The notes: a model not told the origin generated them from the sequence alone. DNA of 64,000 nt from Opitutia bacterium UBA7876 (GCA_002500665.1 DLRY01000052.1:60922-124921); one strand, 5' to 3'. Shown: positions 46,438 through 55,240, counted from the first letter of the stretch. Numbers and translations are program-made.

Positions 46438-47363
46438 ACTCTTGGCACAGGAAATCGCTCTTGGGGCTGGAAGAACTTTCCGCTGATGAGATCGGTTGTA
46501 TTCTCAAGCAAGCAAGCGTTTTCAAAAGGGAAATTTCCAGCCCCGATGAACAAAGCCGTTACCTGAAGGGAAAAAGAATAGTTAACCTCTTCCTGGAACC
46601 CAGCACGAGAACGAGAATTGCCTTTGAAATTGCGGCTAAGAGCCTATGTGCCGACGTGATATCAATCTCAGGCAAGTCAAGCAGCCTAACCAAGGGAGAA
46701 ACCCTCAAGGATACCGCCATGAACATAAAGGCCCTCGGGGCCGATGCCATCGTAGTAAGGCACTCCTCGGCAGGGTCCCCCTTGTTTCTCTCGAAAACCA
46801 TCGACGTGCCCATCATCAATGCCGGAGACGGAGCTCACGAACATCCCAGCCAAGCCCTCCTTGACATATTCACCCTACAGGAAAACTTGGGAAGCGTGGC
46901 GGGAAAAAAGATCACAATATTGGGCGACATACTTTTCAGCAGGGTCGCGCGCTCCAACTTATGGGGCCTCACTAAGCTCGGGGCTGAGGTAACGCTAGCC
47001 GGACCCTCCACCTTGGTGCCGAAACAATTCGAGGGCATGGGGGCAAGAGTATCCCATGACTTGAGGGATTCCCTTGCCGATGCCGACGCCGTAATGCTGC
47101 TGCGCATTCAGCACGAAAGGCAAAGCTCATCCCACTTTCCCTCCTTGGCGGAATATACGACCATGTTTGGCCTGAACATGGCGAGAAGCCAGTGGCTTAA
47201 GCCGGATACCCTGATTTTGCACCCCGGACCAATCAACAGGGGAGTCGAAATCGATTCGGAGCTGGCGGATTCTCCCAGGGCCGTGATTCTGGATCAAGTA
47301 AAGAACGGCATAGCCGTGCGCATGGCGATTCTCTACCTTTGCGCAACGACCGAAAATGACTGA
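46428..47363 (+). CDS. pyrB: Aspartate carbamoyltransferase, catalytic subunit
   Basis: The 311-residue protein has the carbamoyl-phosphate motif EPSTRTRIAFE (starting near residue 50), the DGAHEHPSQALLD segment and HPGPINRG near the end. It forms carbamoyl-aspartate in pyrimidine synthesis. It overlaps the HAD gene upstream (10 bases) and the dihydroorotase-like gene downstream (8 bases). No pyrI regulatory-subunit gene is adjacent, so the enzyme is probably of the type that pairs with a dihydroorotase-like protein. Confidence 0.96.
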   Translation: MEIDSWHRKSLLGLEELSADEIGCILKQASVFKREISSPDEQSRYLKGKRIVNLFLEPSTRTRIAFEIAAKSLCADVISISGKSSSLTKGETLKDTAMNIKALGADAIVVRHSSAGSPLFLSKTIDVPIINAGDGAHEHPSQALLDIFTLQENLGSVAGKKITILGDILFSRVARSNLWGLTKLGAEVTLAGPSTLVPKQFEGMGARVSHDLRDSLADADAVMLLRIQHERQSSSHFPSLAEYTTMFGLNMARSQWLKPDTLILHPGPINRGVEIDSELADSPRAVILDQVKNGIAVRMAILYLCATTEND

Positions 47364-48612
47364 CTACTGTTTAACGGGTGGACGCATCGTAGACCCATCC
47401 CAGGGCCTTGACGAAATACGGGATCTTTGGGTTTTGGGCGGACGGGTAAGCTTTAAGGGCAACGAAAGCGAAGTAGAGCGTATGGATGTTTCCGGTAAGG
47501 TCGTAATGCCAGGGCTCGCTGACCTGCGTGGTCATCTGAGAGAACCGGAAAGCTTGGCCAGCGCAAGTATGTCGGCGGCGGCAGGGGGGTTTACGAACAT
47601 TCTCATCATGCCCGATGCGCTTCAAACCCTCGACAACCCGGGGGCCATCCGGCTTATGCAGGAAAACATTACACGCCACGGCACCATATGTTTTTCTCAA
47701 TGCGGTTGTTTGACAATGGGTTCCAGGGGAGATAAATTAGCACCCTTGGGTTCTCTGAAGGAGGCTGGGGTAGTTGCGGTTTCCGATTGTCCGAATAGCT
47801 CTCAAAACACCGAAATTTTCGCCCGGGGACTTGAATACGCCGCGATGTTTGATCTTCCCGTGATAGAGTTTCCCCGCGACCTTTCCATTTCAGAGGAAGG
47901 GATTGCCCATGACGGACCTACGGCCCTGAAAATGGGAGTTGGGGGTTATCCACGCATGGCTGAGGAGCTTTTCGTCCAAAGAGCGATTACCGTTTCCCGT
48001 AACTTGGGCGTGGGGATTCACCTCACCTCAATATCCTCTGGGGGTGCAGTCGATCTCATTAGGGAAGCAAAATCAAAGTACGTACCGATAACCGCAGATA
48101 CCACAGCTCATCATCTTGCCCTTACCGATGCGCAAATCCTCGGGTATGACACCAATGCGAAAACAATGCCCCCACTAAGGGAGGATGAGGACCGCCAGGC
48201 CATTTTTGAGGGGATTCTTGACGGGACGCTTGACTGCATTTGTACAGCCCATGAACCTTGTCACGAACATGAAAAACAAGTCGAGTTTGATTTGGCGCCT
48301 CCGGGCGTGTTGGGCTATGAGACTGCCCTTTCAGTGGTTTACGAAGAACTCTCCAATACTGGGAAAGACCCTTTTGGTTTAATTGCACGGCTTATGTCCG
48401 AAACACCTCGTCGCATCCTTAAGCTCTCCGGCCAGGGAATAGCCGAAGGTGAAGCCGCAGACTTCCTCGTCTTTGATCCTGCTGCAAGATGGACCTACAA
48501 TCCGCGCGACGCTCACAGCAAGGCAAAAAATTCACTCTTTGCCGATCAAGAGCTGAAAGGGTCGGTGGATATGACCTTTGCGCTTGGCGAAAAGGTGTTT
48601 CACCGAGAATAG
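47356..48612 (+). CDS. pyrC: Dihydroorotase-like protein, probably catalytically inactive (PyrC'/PyrX type)
   Basis: The 418-residue protein has the amidohydrolase layout of class I dihydroorotase (MPGLADL start of the barrel, TAHHLALTD, PPGVLGYETAL). The metal motif normally D-L-H-V-H-L-R reads D-L-R-G-H-L-R, losing the first His (Arg58), and the catalytic Asp of the T-D-H-A-P-H motif is Ala298 (T-A-H-E-P-C). It overlaps pyrB by 8 bases. The same arrangement in Pseudomonas gives an inactive subunit needed for ATCase assembly, and I infer that role. A functional dihydroorotase should be encoded elsewhere. Confidence 0.88.
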   Translation: MTDYCLTGGRIVDPSQGLDEIRDLWVLGGRVSFKGNESEVERMDVSGKVVMPGLADLRGHLREPESLASASMSAAAGGFTNILIMPDALQTLDNPGAIRLMQENITRHGTICFSQCGCLTMGSRGDKLAPLGSLKEAGVVAVSDCPNSSQNTEIFARGLEYAAMFDLPVIEFPRDLSISEEGIAHDGPTALKMGVGGYPRMAEELFVQRAITVSRNLGVGIHLTSISSGGAVDLIREAKSKYVPITADTTAHHLALTDAQILGYDTNAKTMPPLREDEDRQAIFEGILDGTLDCICTAHEPCHEHEKQVEFDLAPPGVLGYETALSVVYEELSNTGKDPFGLIARLMSETPRRILKLSGQGIAEGEAADFLVFDPAARWTYNPRDAHSKAKNSLFADQELKGSVDMTFALGEKVFHRE

Positions 48613-48630
48613 CAAGCCCCCTTGATCTAG

Positions 48631-49374
48631 ATGCTGCAAAACAGCGATGTTGCTAGCCTAATCGTCTTGGCGGTTGGGCTGGTCCTTAACCTTTTTTGGT
48701 GTCCCCGCTTGTCCTTCCGCTCAAGGGTGTCCCTGTTCCCCTTGTTCCTGCCGGGCTGGTTGGCTCCTCTCGCCCTTGTGCTTTTTTGCTTTAGCGAACT
48801 TTTTCATTACCTGGTCCTGCTGTGTTTTACGTTGTTGATTTGGGTCAAGCACAAGGGTGAAGATCAAAGTCAATCAGCAATGTCCACACCTTCCCCTCTC
48901 CCAGAAATGGGAGAACTTAAGCTCTCGGTACTCCCCAAGGGAGTTCTTGGAATGCTGAGGTTCTGGCCCGTCCTTTTTCTTTTTATGGTTCTTACTTCTA
49001 TGGCAATGAGCCAATATCCCGCGCAAGGTGTCGTGACCGAACTGAAGAGCGATCTCGAAACGAGAGGCTTGGCAATCGTACCCCAATGGTTTCTGCTCGT
49101 GTGCATTTTAGCACCGCTCATCGAGGAATTTCTATTCAGGGGAGTTCTTTATCCTCTTCTTAAAAAACACGTGGGAGTTTTCTGGGGTTGCGTGCTGTCC
49201 TCACTTGCCTTTGCCGTTAGTCATCAGAATTTGAGGTCTTTTGTGGTGCTTTTTTTGCTGGGGGCGTTCCTCACCTATTCTTATGAAAAGAATAACAACA
49301 TTCTTGTGCCAATGACGAGCCATGCATTTTTTAACGCACTGATGCTGGGCATTATGCTTTCAGATGTCGCTTGA
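48631..49374 (+). CDS. CPBP-family intramembrane metalloprotease (Abi/CAAX-like)
   Basis: The 247-residue protein has about seven hydrophobic segments. The signature EEFLFRG (near residue 164, Glu-Glu-x3-Arg-Gly) is followed by SLAFAVSH and later TSHAFFN, which supply the expected histidines. Family members include type II CAAX prenyl endopeptidases and bacteriocin-immunity proteins; here the substrate is unknown. It overlaps tsaE by 11 bases and follows the dihydroorotase-like gene by 18. Confidence 0.85.
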   Translation: MLQNSDVASLIVLAVGLVLNLFWCPRLSFRSRVSLFPLFLPGWLAPLALVLFCFSELFHYLVLLCFTLLIWVKHKGEDQSQSAMSTPSPLPEMGELKLSVLPKGVLGMLRFWPVLFLFMVLTSMAMSQYPAQGVVTELKSDLETRGLAIVPQWFLLVCILAPLIEEFLFRGVLYPLLKKHVGVFWGCVLSSLAFAVSHQNLRSFVVLFLLGAFLTYSYEKNNNILVPMTSHAFFNALMLGIMLSDVA

Positions 49375-49810
49375 AGACCTCACAAAAACCCCTTTCCTTT
49401 CGCGGGGCGAAGAGGAAACGGGTGTTTTTGCCAAGAAACTGGCAGAGACTCTGAAGCCTAATACGGTCCTTTTGCTGCGTGGTGAAGTTGGGGCGGGAAA
49501 AACTTTCTTTAGCAGTCACGTCGCAAAGAACTTCGGAGCAGATGAGCTAACGAGCTCCTCTTTCGCCTGTGTTACCAAGCACGCGGGCAGATGGAACGTG
49601 ATCCATTGCGACTTTTATCGAAAACGGGCAACGCAGTCATTTTTCGACACAGAGATAGAGCCCCATCTTGCTACTCCCTGGCTACTGCTGATCGAGTGGC
49701 CGGAAAGGATGGCGGAACATGAAATGATTGCAGGAAACGAAGCATTGGACGTCCATATCCAGCGTGAGGGGACGGGAAAAAGAAAAATTACCGTTGCCCG
49801 GGTTAATTGA
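49364..49810 (+). CDS. tsaE: tRNA threonylcarbamoyladenosine biosynthesis ATPase TsaE
   Basis: The 148-residue protein has the P-loop RGEVGAGKTFF (about 39-49), SSSFACVTKH in place of the family's SPTF-x-L-V segment, and the HCDFYR motif. TsaE is essential for forming t6A37 on tRNAs that read ANN codons, together with TsaB, TsaD and TsaC. Its end overlaps the convergent 404-residue gene by 8 bases. Confidence 0.92.
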   Translation: MSLEDLTKTPFLSRGEEETGVFAKKLAETLKPNTVLLLRGEVGAGKTFFSSHVAKNFGADELTSSSFACVTKHAGRWNVIHCDFYRKRATQSFFDTEIEPHLATPWLLLIEWPERMAEHEMIAGNEALDVHIQREGTGKRKITVARVN

Positions 49811-51017
49811 GCACCAGTATCCCGTTTCCGAATGCCGTGACGTACCCTTCCTTTATAAGCCATTTTAGTTCTATGAGGATTGATTTTCGATCTATTTCCC
49901 CCAAAGCTTCGTCGTTCAGCAGAGTTGCTTTGTTTACTTCCTGACCCTTGCCAATTGCTGAAGTGATTTTTTCCGACGTTTCATTGAGTGTAGCGCCCTT
50001 GAGTTCTTTTCTTTGATAGGCAGAGGCAAAGGTTAATTTTTTTTCGGAATACCTGAAAACCGTGAAATTGCTTTTCTTAAGGTTGACCAAGCAGGAGGCA
50101 AACAAACCTTTGATCCAGTTGCCCTTGTATTTGAAGAAGGTGCTGAACTGGTTTCCAATATTCTCATCGAGCAAAGCAAGGTTGCTTCCTGAAAGCCTTA
50201 TGCTCGTGGAGGTAGAAAACAAATTCACGGGTAATTCATCCAGACATTTTTTTCTCAATTGGGCCAAGCTCATCATTTCATCCGACTCCTGTCCGTGAAG
50301 GCCGAATTTATATAAGACGATAGGCTTTTCGTTCCACTCCTGGATTCTTTCATCTTCATCTACCTTGGCCAAGGAGGCGACGTAAGCCTCATAAGGCTTT
50401 GATATCGAATTAAGGAAGATATGTTGAATTATGATTTCATCGAAATCATGATAATTATTGGGCGGCAAAAGAGATTTTGTGAGAGGGCACTCGAAAACAT
50501 AGGAGAAATTTTTTCCCGGTTTTTCCTCCCGTTGGATTTTGGAGGTAAACCTCTCATTATTATAACTAGCAAATAAATGTTCAACGGCTCGCTGCTTCGT
50601 CTCAAAAACCCTTTTGTCGAACTTGGTCGCAACAAAGGGAGCCCTGTCTTTGTCCTTGTAATTAACGACGATGTTATACCTGCTAGGATCGCTGGAAATG
50701 GTATCACAAATTTCGGAAAGACCATATGAAATGCCCGTTTTGCGCATTTCACTCTTAATTTTCTGCATAACCCCCATATTGGGGTGGATAGCGAAATCAA
50801 AGGTAGGGTTTTCGTTGATAACCCTTTTTTCCGAAGATGCTCGCCTGTTGGACCTGTCCGTCCGCCCCCTGCGTTTGCCTTCCCGTTTCCCCTTCTCTTT
50901 TCCCCCAAAGTTCAAGGCGGGGTTCGCGGTCTTGGATTTCTTTGCCCAGTCGGGCTCTAGGCTTAATCCCTCGAGAGAACTAAGGTCGACGAGTTCCTCT
51001 TCTTTGTCTGCGGTCAT
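49803..51017 (-). CDS. Conserved-looking protein of unknown function (404 aa)
   Basis: The family is not recognised. The N-terminus is acidic (residues 1-20), followed by a very basic Lys/Arg/Gly stretch (about 35-65, with KGKREGKRRGR) that could bind nucleic acid. The middle is alternating alpha/beta without known motifs. The last 40 residues (DRKSILIELKWLIKEGYVTAF) look like a winged-helix. It has no signal peptide or membrane segment. It lies between tsaE (convergent, overlapping 8 bases) and the divergent tRNA-Leu, 90 bases away. A nucleic-acid-binding cytoplasmic role is a guess from the basic patch and the winged-helix-like end. Confidence 0.7.
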   Translation of the reverse strand: MTADKEEELVDLSSLEGLSLEPDWAKKSKTANPALNFGGKEKGKREGKRRGRTDRSNRRASSEKRVINENPTFDFAIHPNMGVMQKIKSEMRKTGISYGLSEICDTISSDPSRYNIVVNYKDKDRAPFVATKFDKRVFETKQRAVEHLFASYNNERFTSKIQREEKPGKNFSYVFECPLTKSLLPPNNYHDFDEIIIQHIFLNSISKPYEAYVASLAKVDEDERIQEWNEKPIVLYKFGLHGQESDEMMSLAQLRKKCLDELPVNLFSTSTSIRLSGSNLALLDENIGNQFSTFFKYKGNWIKGLFASCLVNLKKSNFTVFRYSEKKLTFASAYQRKELKGATLNETSEKITSAIGKGQEVNKATLLNDEALGEIDRKSILIELKWLIKEGYVTAFGNGILVLN

Positions 51018-51107
51018 GGCTCAGGTCGTGTGGAGTGGGGCTTAAGGTTTGGCAAACTGAACGTCTTGCCTTTTCATTAACTTTACTTTAACAACTTAAC
51101 CGATTGT

Positions 51108-51192
51108 GCTCAGGTGGCGGAATTGGTAGACGCGCTAGATTAAGGATCTAGTGCCGCAAGGCGTGGGGGTTCGAGTCCCCCCTTGAGCACCA
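51108..51192 (+). tRNA. tRNA-Leu, anticodon AAG
   Basis: A complete cloverleaf is visible. The acceptor GCTCAGG pairs with CTTGAGC (one G-U), discriminator A and an encoded CCA end. The D arm is GCG...CGC, the T arm GGGGG-TTCGAGT-CCCCC, and a long variable arm (GCC-GCAA-GGC core) marks a class II tRNA. The anticodon stem is CTAGA/TCTAG (51135-51139 and 51147-51151) around the loop TTAAGGA, giving anticodon AAG at 51142-51144. Leu identity follows from the class II shape and A73. An unmodified A34 is rare in bacteria outside tRNA-Arg(ACG). Confidence 0.95.
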
Positions 51193-51194
51193 AT

Positions 51195-52157
51195 CTATTT
51201 ATTTTTATCCAAGTTCTTGTGTTTGATTCGGTGACCATGGGCGAACTCCGACTCAAAGGTTTGATAATAGTCTTTGTCGTAGCCTTCAAAGAGCCCGTGC
51301 TTGAGGTTCTTCTTCCAGTGCTCGAGAAGCCTTACTTGAAACTTTCCTCCTTGTAGCCTGTACTGGCTTACGACCCAACTGTTTGCCTCATTCACGTCTG
51401 CCTCACGACCGAACTTGTCCTTAGCTTTCTTTCTCAGCTTCAACCACAAGGTCGGCTCGGTATCGCTTTCCTTCAGTTTGTACCCCTCTGGGTCAAGCGG
51501 CTTTGGGTACCAGTAGATGTGGGTTCCCTCCTTTTGCCCGTGAAGGTAATCTTTTTCGAATAGTGGAATACCTATTTCCGTGAATTTTCTTACCTTACCG
51601 TGAAGAACACCCGAAAGATATTTTGCCTCCGTGATTACTTGGCCTCCGGGATATTTTTTCTCCGTAGTTCCACTGAAGGGAAATTTCTCGTCGTTGCAGA
51701 AAGCCAGAGGAATCCGGCTCCAAGCAGCATCTGCCTTGACGATACCCACTTTTTTAATAACGCCATTTTCCACTACTACCGGCCCTAGCTCGAATTCATC
51801 GGCCATCACGCCGGTAACCCTTGCGATTACCTGATCGGAATAGCCATTGCCTCCACGATTAACGACTACCTCGTGGAGCTGGTTTTCCTCGATAAGTGAC
51901 GGGGTGGCAAGGGCCCCGGAGCCCCTCCAGAACAAATGTCTGTCGATAAATTCGATTTTATTCGCGCTTTCGAAATGCAACAGGTCGGAATCGATTCTGC
52001 GATCCTTGTAGGGGCTGGAAAACACCCAGTCGCTATTTCTGAATTTCTCCTTCCACCAAACGGACAAGTTGGTTGTACTTCCCTCGAAAAGGATGATGAA
52101 ACCCAACACCAACGAAACCGATATAATTGCAAGAACGGCGATCGAGAATTTCTTCAT
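51195..52157 (-). CDS. Exported MORN/YwqK-like protein with one G-x-G-Y repeat
   Basis: The 320-residue protein has an N-terminal hydrophobic signal or anchor (about 5-27). The central and C-terminal parts have repeats of the type YPGGQ...G...HGK, YLHGQKEG and LKHGLFEGY, matching the variant MORN repeats of YwqK-like proteins. Around residue 95-130 there is a G-x-G-Y repeat (VVVNRGGNGYSDQVIARVTG) of the same kind as in the giant exported proteins at the left end. Its stop lies 2 bases beyond the tRNA-Leu CCA, on the opposite strand. Function unknown; a periplasmic or outer-surface location is likely. Confidence 0.7.
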   Translation of the reverse strand: MKKFSIAVLAIISVSLVLGFIILFEGSTTNLSVWWKEKFRNSDWVFSSPYKDRRIDSDLLHFESANKIEFIDRHLFWRGSGALATPSLIEENQLHEVVVNRGGNGYSDQVIARVTGVMADEFELGPVVVENGVIKKVGIVKADAAWSRIPLAFCNDEKFPFSGTTEKKYPGGQVITEAKYLSGVLHGKVRKFTEIGIPLFEKDYLHGQKEGTHIYWYPKPLDPEGYKLKESDTEPTLWLKLRKKAKDKFGREADVNEANSWVVSQYRLQGGKFQVRLLEHWKKNLKHGLFEGYDKDYYQTFESEFAHGHRIKHKNLDKNK

Positions 52158-52222
52158 CTTTTGGGTTTCTTATCGAGAGTACTGTAGGCTGTATTAATCG
52201 GGAAAACGCAACGAATCAACAA

Positions 52223-53284
52223 TTATGACCAACGCATTTTCCTGTAGGCAAGGGAATTTGCCAACTGCGATGGAAAAGAAGGTCCATTATAAACGAAAGA
52301 GGTGTAAAGTTGCAAAAGCGATGCCCCTGCATCCAGTTTGCGCGTTGCAGAGTCATTATCGAAAACCCCCCCCACTCCGATGATGGGCAACCGATTGTCC
52401 GTGACCCTGGATATGAAACGAATGATGCGATTCGAGGATTTTTCTATTGGCATACCGCTCAACCCTCCCTTCTCCAGTCTTCCGTAACCTCCCTGAGTTA
52501 TACGGGCTGAAGTGTTTGTGGCTATGATGCCGTCAAAGGAATGCTCAACGGCCAAGTCCACGATGTTCTCGATCGATCGATAACCTTCATCGGGAGAGAT
52601 CTTGAGAAGGCAGGGCACGGGCTTGCATCCTTTTTTTTTGGCCCAAGCTGCATTGTGGCTCTTGATCTCTGAAAGTAAGGGCTCAAGGTATTCGCGACGA
52701 TGTAGCTTGCGCAGGTCAGGCGTATTGGGTGAGCTGATGTTTAAGGCAACGTAGTCGGCCTGATCGACTACGTCCGTGAACGCTGAAAGGTAATCGTCTA
52801 TGGCCTCATGCAGGGGGGTACCCTTGGATTTGCCAATGTTAATTCCCAGTGGAGACATTCTCTCGGGCTTCGGGTACACGGAGGATACGTAATCCGCTAG
52901 AGCCTTCGAACCTTTGTTGTTAAAACCCATCCGGTTTACGAGTGCGTTGATTTTGGGATACCTGAAAAGCCTGGGCCTTTCGTTGCCAGGCTGCCCTCCG
53001 GGGGTGACGGTTCCCACTTCGATGTGACCAAAACCAAGAGCGGAAGAGATTCCAGGGAAGCGACCGTTTTTATCGAGGCCGGCTGCCTGTCCGATGTGGT
53101 TGGGAAACCTCAAGCCCATTAGGTCAATGGGAGTCGAGTCTGTACGGAAAAGGAACCTAGCCAACGACTTGATTACAGACGATCGCTCTGCCACTCCAAG
53201 AATTCTGCAGGCGTAGTCATGGGCCAATTCAGGATCCAGCCTGAAAGCTAAAGGCCTAATGAGGCTCTTATAAAATAAGTTCAC
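52223..53284 (-). CDS. pyrD: Dihydroorotate dehydrogenase (quinone), class 2
   Basis: The 353-residue protein has the N-terminal helical extension of class 2 enzymes, the GLDKNGR and MGFNNKG FMN-binding segments, NISSPNTPDLR with the catalytic Ser region, and a GVGGVFD phosphate-binding loop. It oxidises dihydroorotate at the membrane with quinone as acceptor. It belongs to the same pathway as pyrB, which is about 5 kb away on the other strand. Confidence 0.96.
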   Translation of the reverse strand: MNLFYKSLIRPLAFRLDPELAHDYACRILGVAERSSVIKSLARFLFRTDSTPIDLMGLRFPNHIGQAAGLDKNGRFPGISSALGFGHIEVGTVTPGGQPGNERPRLFRYPKINALVNRMGFNNKGSKALADYVSSVYPKPERMSPLGINIGKSKGTPLHEAIDDYLSAFTDVVDQADYVALNISSPNTPDLRKLHRREYLEPLLSEIKSHNAAWAKKKGCKPVPCLLKISPDEGYRSIENIVDLAVEHSFDGIIATNTSARITQGGYGRLEKGGLSGMPIEKSSNRIIRFISRVTDNRLPIIGVGGVFDNDSATRKLDAGASLLQLYTSFVYNGPSFPSQLANSLAYRKMRWS

Positions 53285-53401
53285 TGGGCTTGACGGTCAA
53301 TGGATTGAAATGAAAGATTGAATGTAAAAAGAATACAAATTTTCAGTAAATTTTAAACAAGGTTGTTGACATACAAAAAAATTCATTCTTAAGGCAAACC
53401 A

Positions 53402-54139
53402 ATGAAAAAAACAGGACCAAGCTTGGATTGGTGCATCGTGCGTGTTGGTGATGACGAAAACTGGTGGGTTGATTCCATCAGTGATCAGGAGAATTGGGAT
53501 GTAGAAGACTTAGGAATAATCGATCCTAAGCAATTTCTCCACATAAGCGAGCTTCTTGACTCCATGACGGAGTTCGGCCTTGAGTCCCAAATGGTGGACG
53601 AGGCATTCTTCACCTTCGCCATTGGAGAGGAACTGAAAGGAGGGCTAGTCAAGCTTTCGAGGGTCCGCGACTCGCTCCTTAAGGCCGAGGATATGCTTTT
53701 TGCCCTACCCGACGTTCTTGACGAGGAAAAGGGACCTTACGCTGATTTTCTCAACCATGCAACCCAAGTCCGGGTCTCCATGCTCAATGAGTTGATTGAA
53801 TTTGCCGAACCCTACACTCAGGACGAAATGGAAGAAGTCTTGGCTGAAAAGCAGAACAATGATTTTCTCGAGGGGCAAAGAAGCCACTTTAGCGATGAGC
53901 TACTCGCCATCCTGGAGTTTGTTCCCGATGGCTTTGCGATTGATGCCGACCTAGAGGAAGACCCCGAGAAAAGCAAGGAGGAGGGTGAGGACTATTCGGA
54001 CCTTGAGACAAGCTTGGTGGAAGTGTCGGACAAGGAGGAGAAGCTACTCCCTGACGAAGATTTGAAATGGGAAGAGGAAGATAAAGAAGAAACGACGACG
54101 CCTTACGAGGGCGGGGCACCCGACGAGGAGACTAAATGA
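53402..54139 (+). CDS. Acidic protein of unknown function (245 aa)
   Basis: The family is not recognised. Residues 1-160 are alternating helical and hydrophobic segments without known motifs; after about 180 the chain is strongly acidic (Asp/Glu-rich, ending GGAPDEETK). It has no signal peptide. An AAGG motif 7 bases before the ATG is one of the few Shine-Dalgarno-like sites. It is divergent from pyrD (117-base gap) and its stop overlaps that of the convergent hemB by 8 bases. The Trp-rich start (CIVRVGDDENWWVDS) is distinctive. Confidence 0.65.
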   Translation: MKKTGPSLDWCIVRVGDDENWWVDSISDQENWDVEDLGIIDPKQFLHISELLDSMTEFGLESQMVDEAFFTFAIGEELKGGLVKLSRVRDSLLKAEDMLFALPDVLDEEKGPYADFLNHATQVRVSMLNELIEFAEPYTQDEMEEVLAEKQNNDFLEGQRSHFSDELLAILEFVPDGFAIDADLEEDPEKSKEEGEDYSDLETSLVEVSDKEEKLLPDEDLKWEEEDKEETTTPYEGGAPDEETK

Positions 54140-55145
54140 GGGCAATGGCTCTCTCTGCAAAGTAGGTAAAGATAAGATCGGCGCCAGCGCGCTTGATCGA
54201 AAGCAAGGACTCCAGCATGCATTTGTCAAGGTCAAGCCACCCTTCTTGGTGGGCCGCCCATAACCTGGAGTACTCCCCCGACACTTGATAGGCAGCTACA
54301 GGTAAATGGAACCTTTCTCTGGCATGGCGTATGACGTCCAGGTAGGGTTCGGCTGGCTTGACCATGAGCATGTCTGCGCCTTCCAAGGCATCCAGATGAA
54401 GTTCTCTTGCGGCTTCCCTGAAATTTGCAGGATTCAATTGATAGCCGGATTTGTCGATGGGCGCTCGGCCTTGTGAACCAATTGCGTCCCTGAAGGGACC
54501 GTAGTATGATGAAGCGAATTTGGCCGAATAAGAAATGATGCCTGTTTGGGTAAAGCCAGCGCTCTCGAGGGTTTCCCTGATTTTCAAGATTCTTCCGTCC
54601 ATCATATCTGAAGGGGCCAGTAGATCGAAGCCTGACTCAGCGGCTAGGGTAGAGGCCTTGCACAAGGCTTCCACCGTTAGATCGTTGTCCACGCGACCGT
54701 CATCGGACAAGATGCCGTCGTGGCCGTGGGAAGTATACGGATCAAGAGCCAAGTCCCCAATCAAGGCAATGTCGTCAGCCTCCTCCTTGATCCTTCGGGC
54801 GGCCCTGTAGACTAGCGAATCGGGGTTTAGGATCTCCTTGCCTTCCTCGTTCTTTTTGGAAGCGTCCAAGTGCGGAAAAAGGGCGAAAGCTCGTAAGCCG
54901 AGAGATCGCCACTCGATAATTTTTTCAACCAGTCGCTCGACTGGCCAGCGAAACTGCTCCGGCATGGAGGGAATTGCAACAATCTCTTCTCGTTCCTCAG
55001 TTACGAAAAGGGGAAGGACGAGATCATTGTCGGACAAGCGAAGCTCCGTCATCATGGGATTCAAGACCGGGTGGTCACGGAGGCGCCTCGGCCTGTTCGG
55101 AAATTGGTAGTTCATTTTGGCGGTGGATAAAGTTGTTATGGACAA
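54132..55145 (-). CDS. hemB: Porphobilinogen synthase (delta-aminolevulinate dehydratase)
   Basis: The 337-residue protein has both Schiff-base lysines (SAKFASSYYGPF and MVKPAEPYLD) and the APSDMMDGRI motif. The metal region reads ALDPYTSHGHDG, without the three cysteines of zinc enzymes, which points to the magnesium-dependent type. It condenses two 5-aminolevulinates to porphobilinogen for haem. The start could also be the ATG at 55115 (MNYQFPNRPRRLR), nearer to where the family alignment usually begins. Confidence 0.96.
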   Translation of the reverse strand: MSITTLSTAKMNYQFPNRPRRLRDHPVLNPMMTELRLSDNDLVLPLFVTEEREEIVAIPSMPEQFRWPVERLVEKIIEWRSLGLRAFALFPHLDASKKNEEGKEILNPDSLVYRAARRIKEEADDIALIGDLALDPYTSHGHDGILSDDGRVDNDLTVEALCKASTLAAESGFDLLAPSDMMDGRILKIRETLESAGFTQTGIISYSAKFASSYYGPFRDAIGSQGRAPIDKSGYQLNPANFREAARELHLDALEGADMLMVKPAEPYLDVIRHARERFHLPVAAYQVSGEYSRLWAAHQEGWLDLDKCMLESLLSIKRAGADLIFTYFAERAIALI

Positions 55146-55240
55146 TCCGGACTTAAGAGAGAATTATTCGGGGAGGATGGAAGGAAGTTCAATTGTACAG
55201 GCCAACGATAGGTCTTACCATAAAATAGTCTCTTAAGCCA

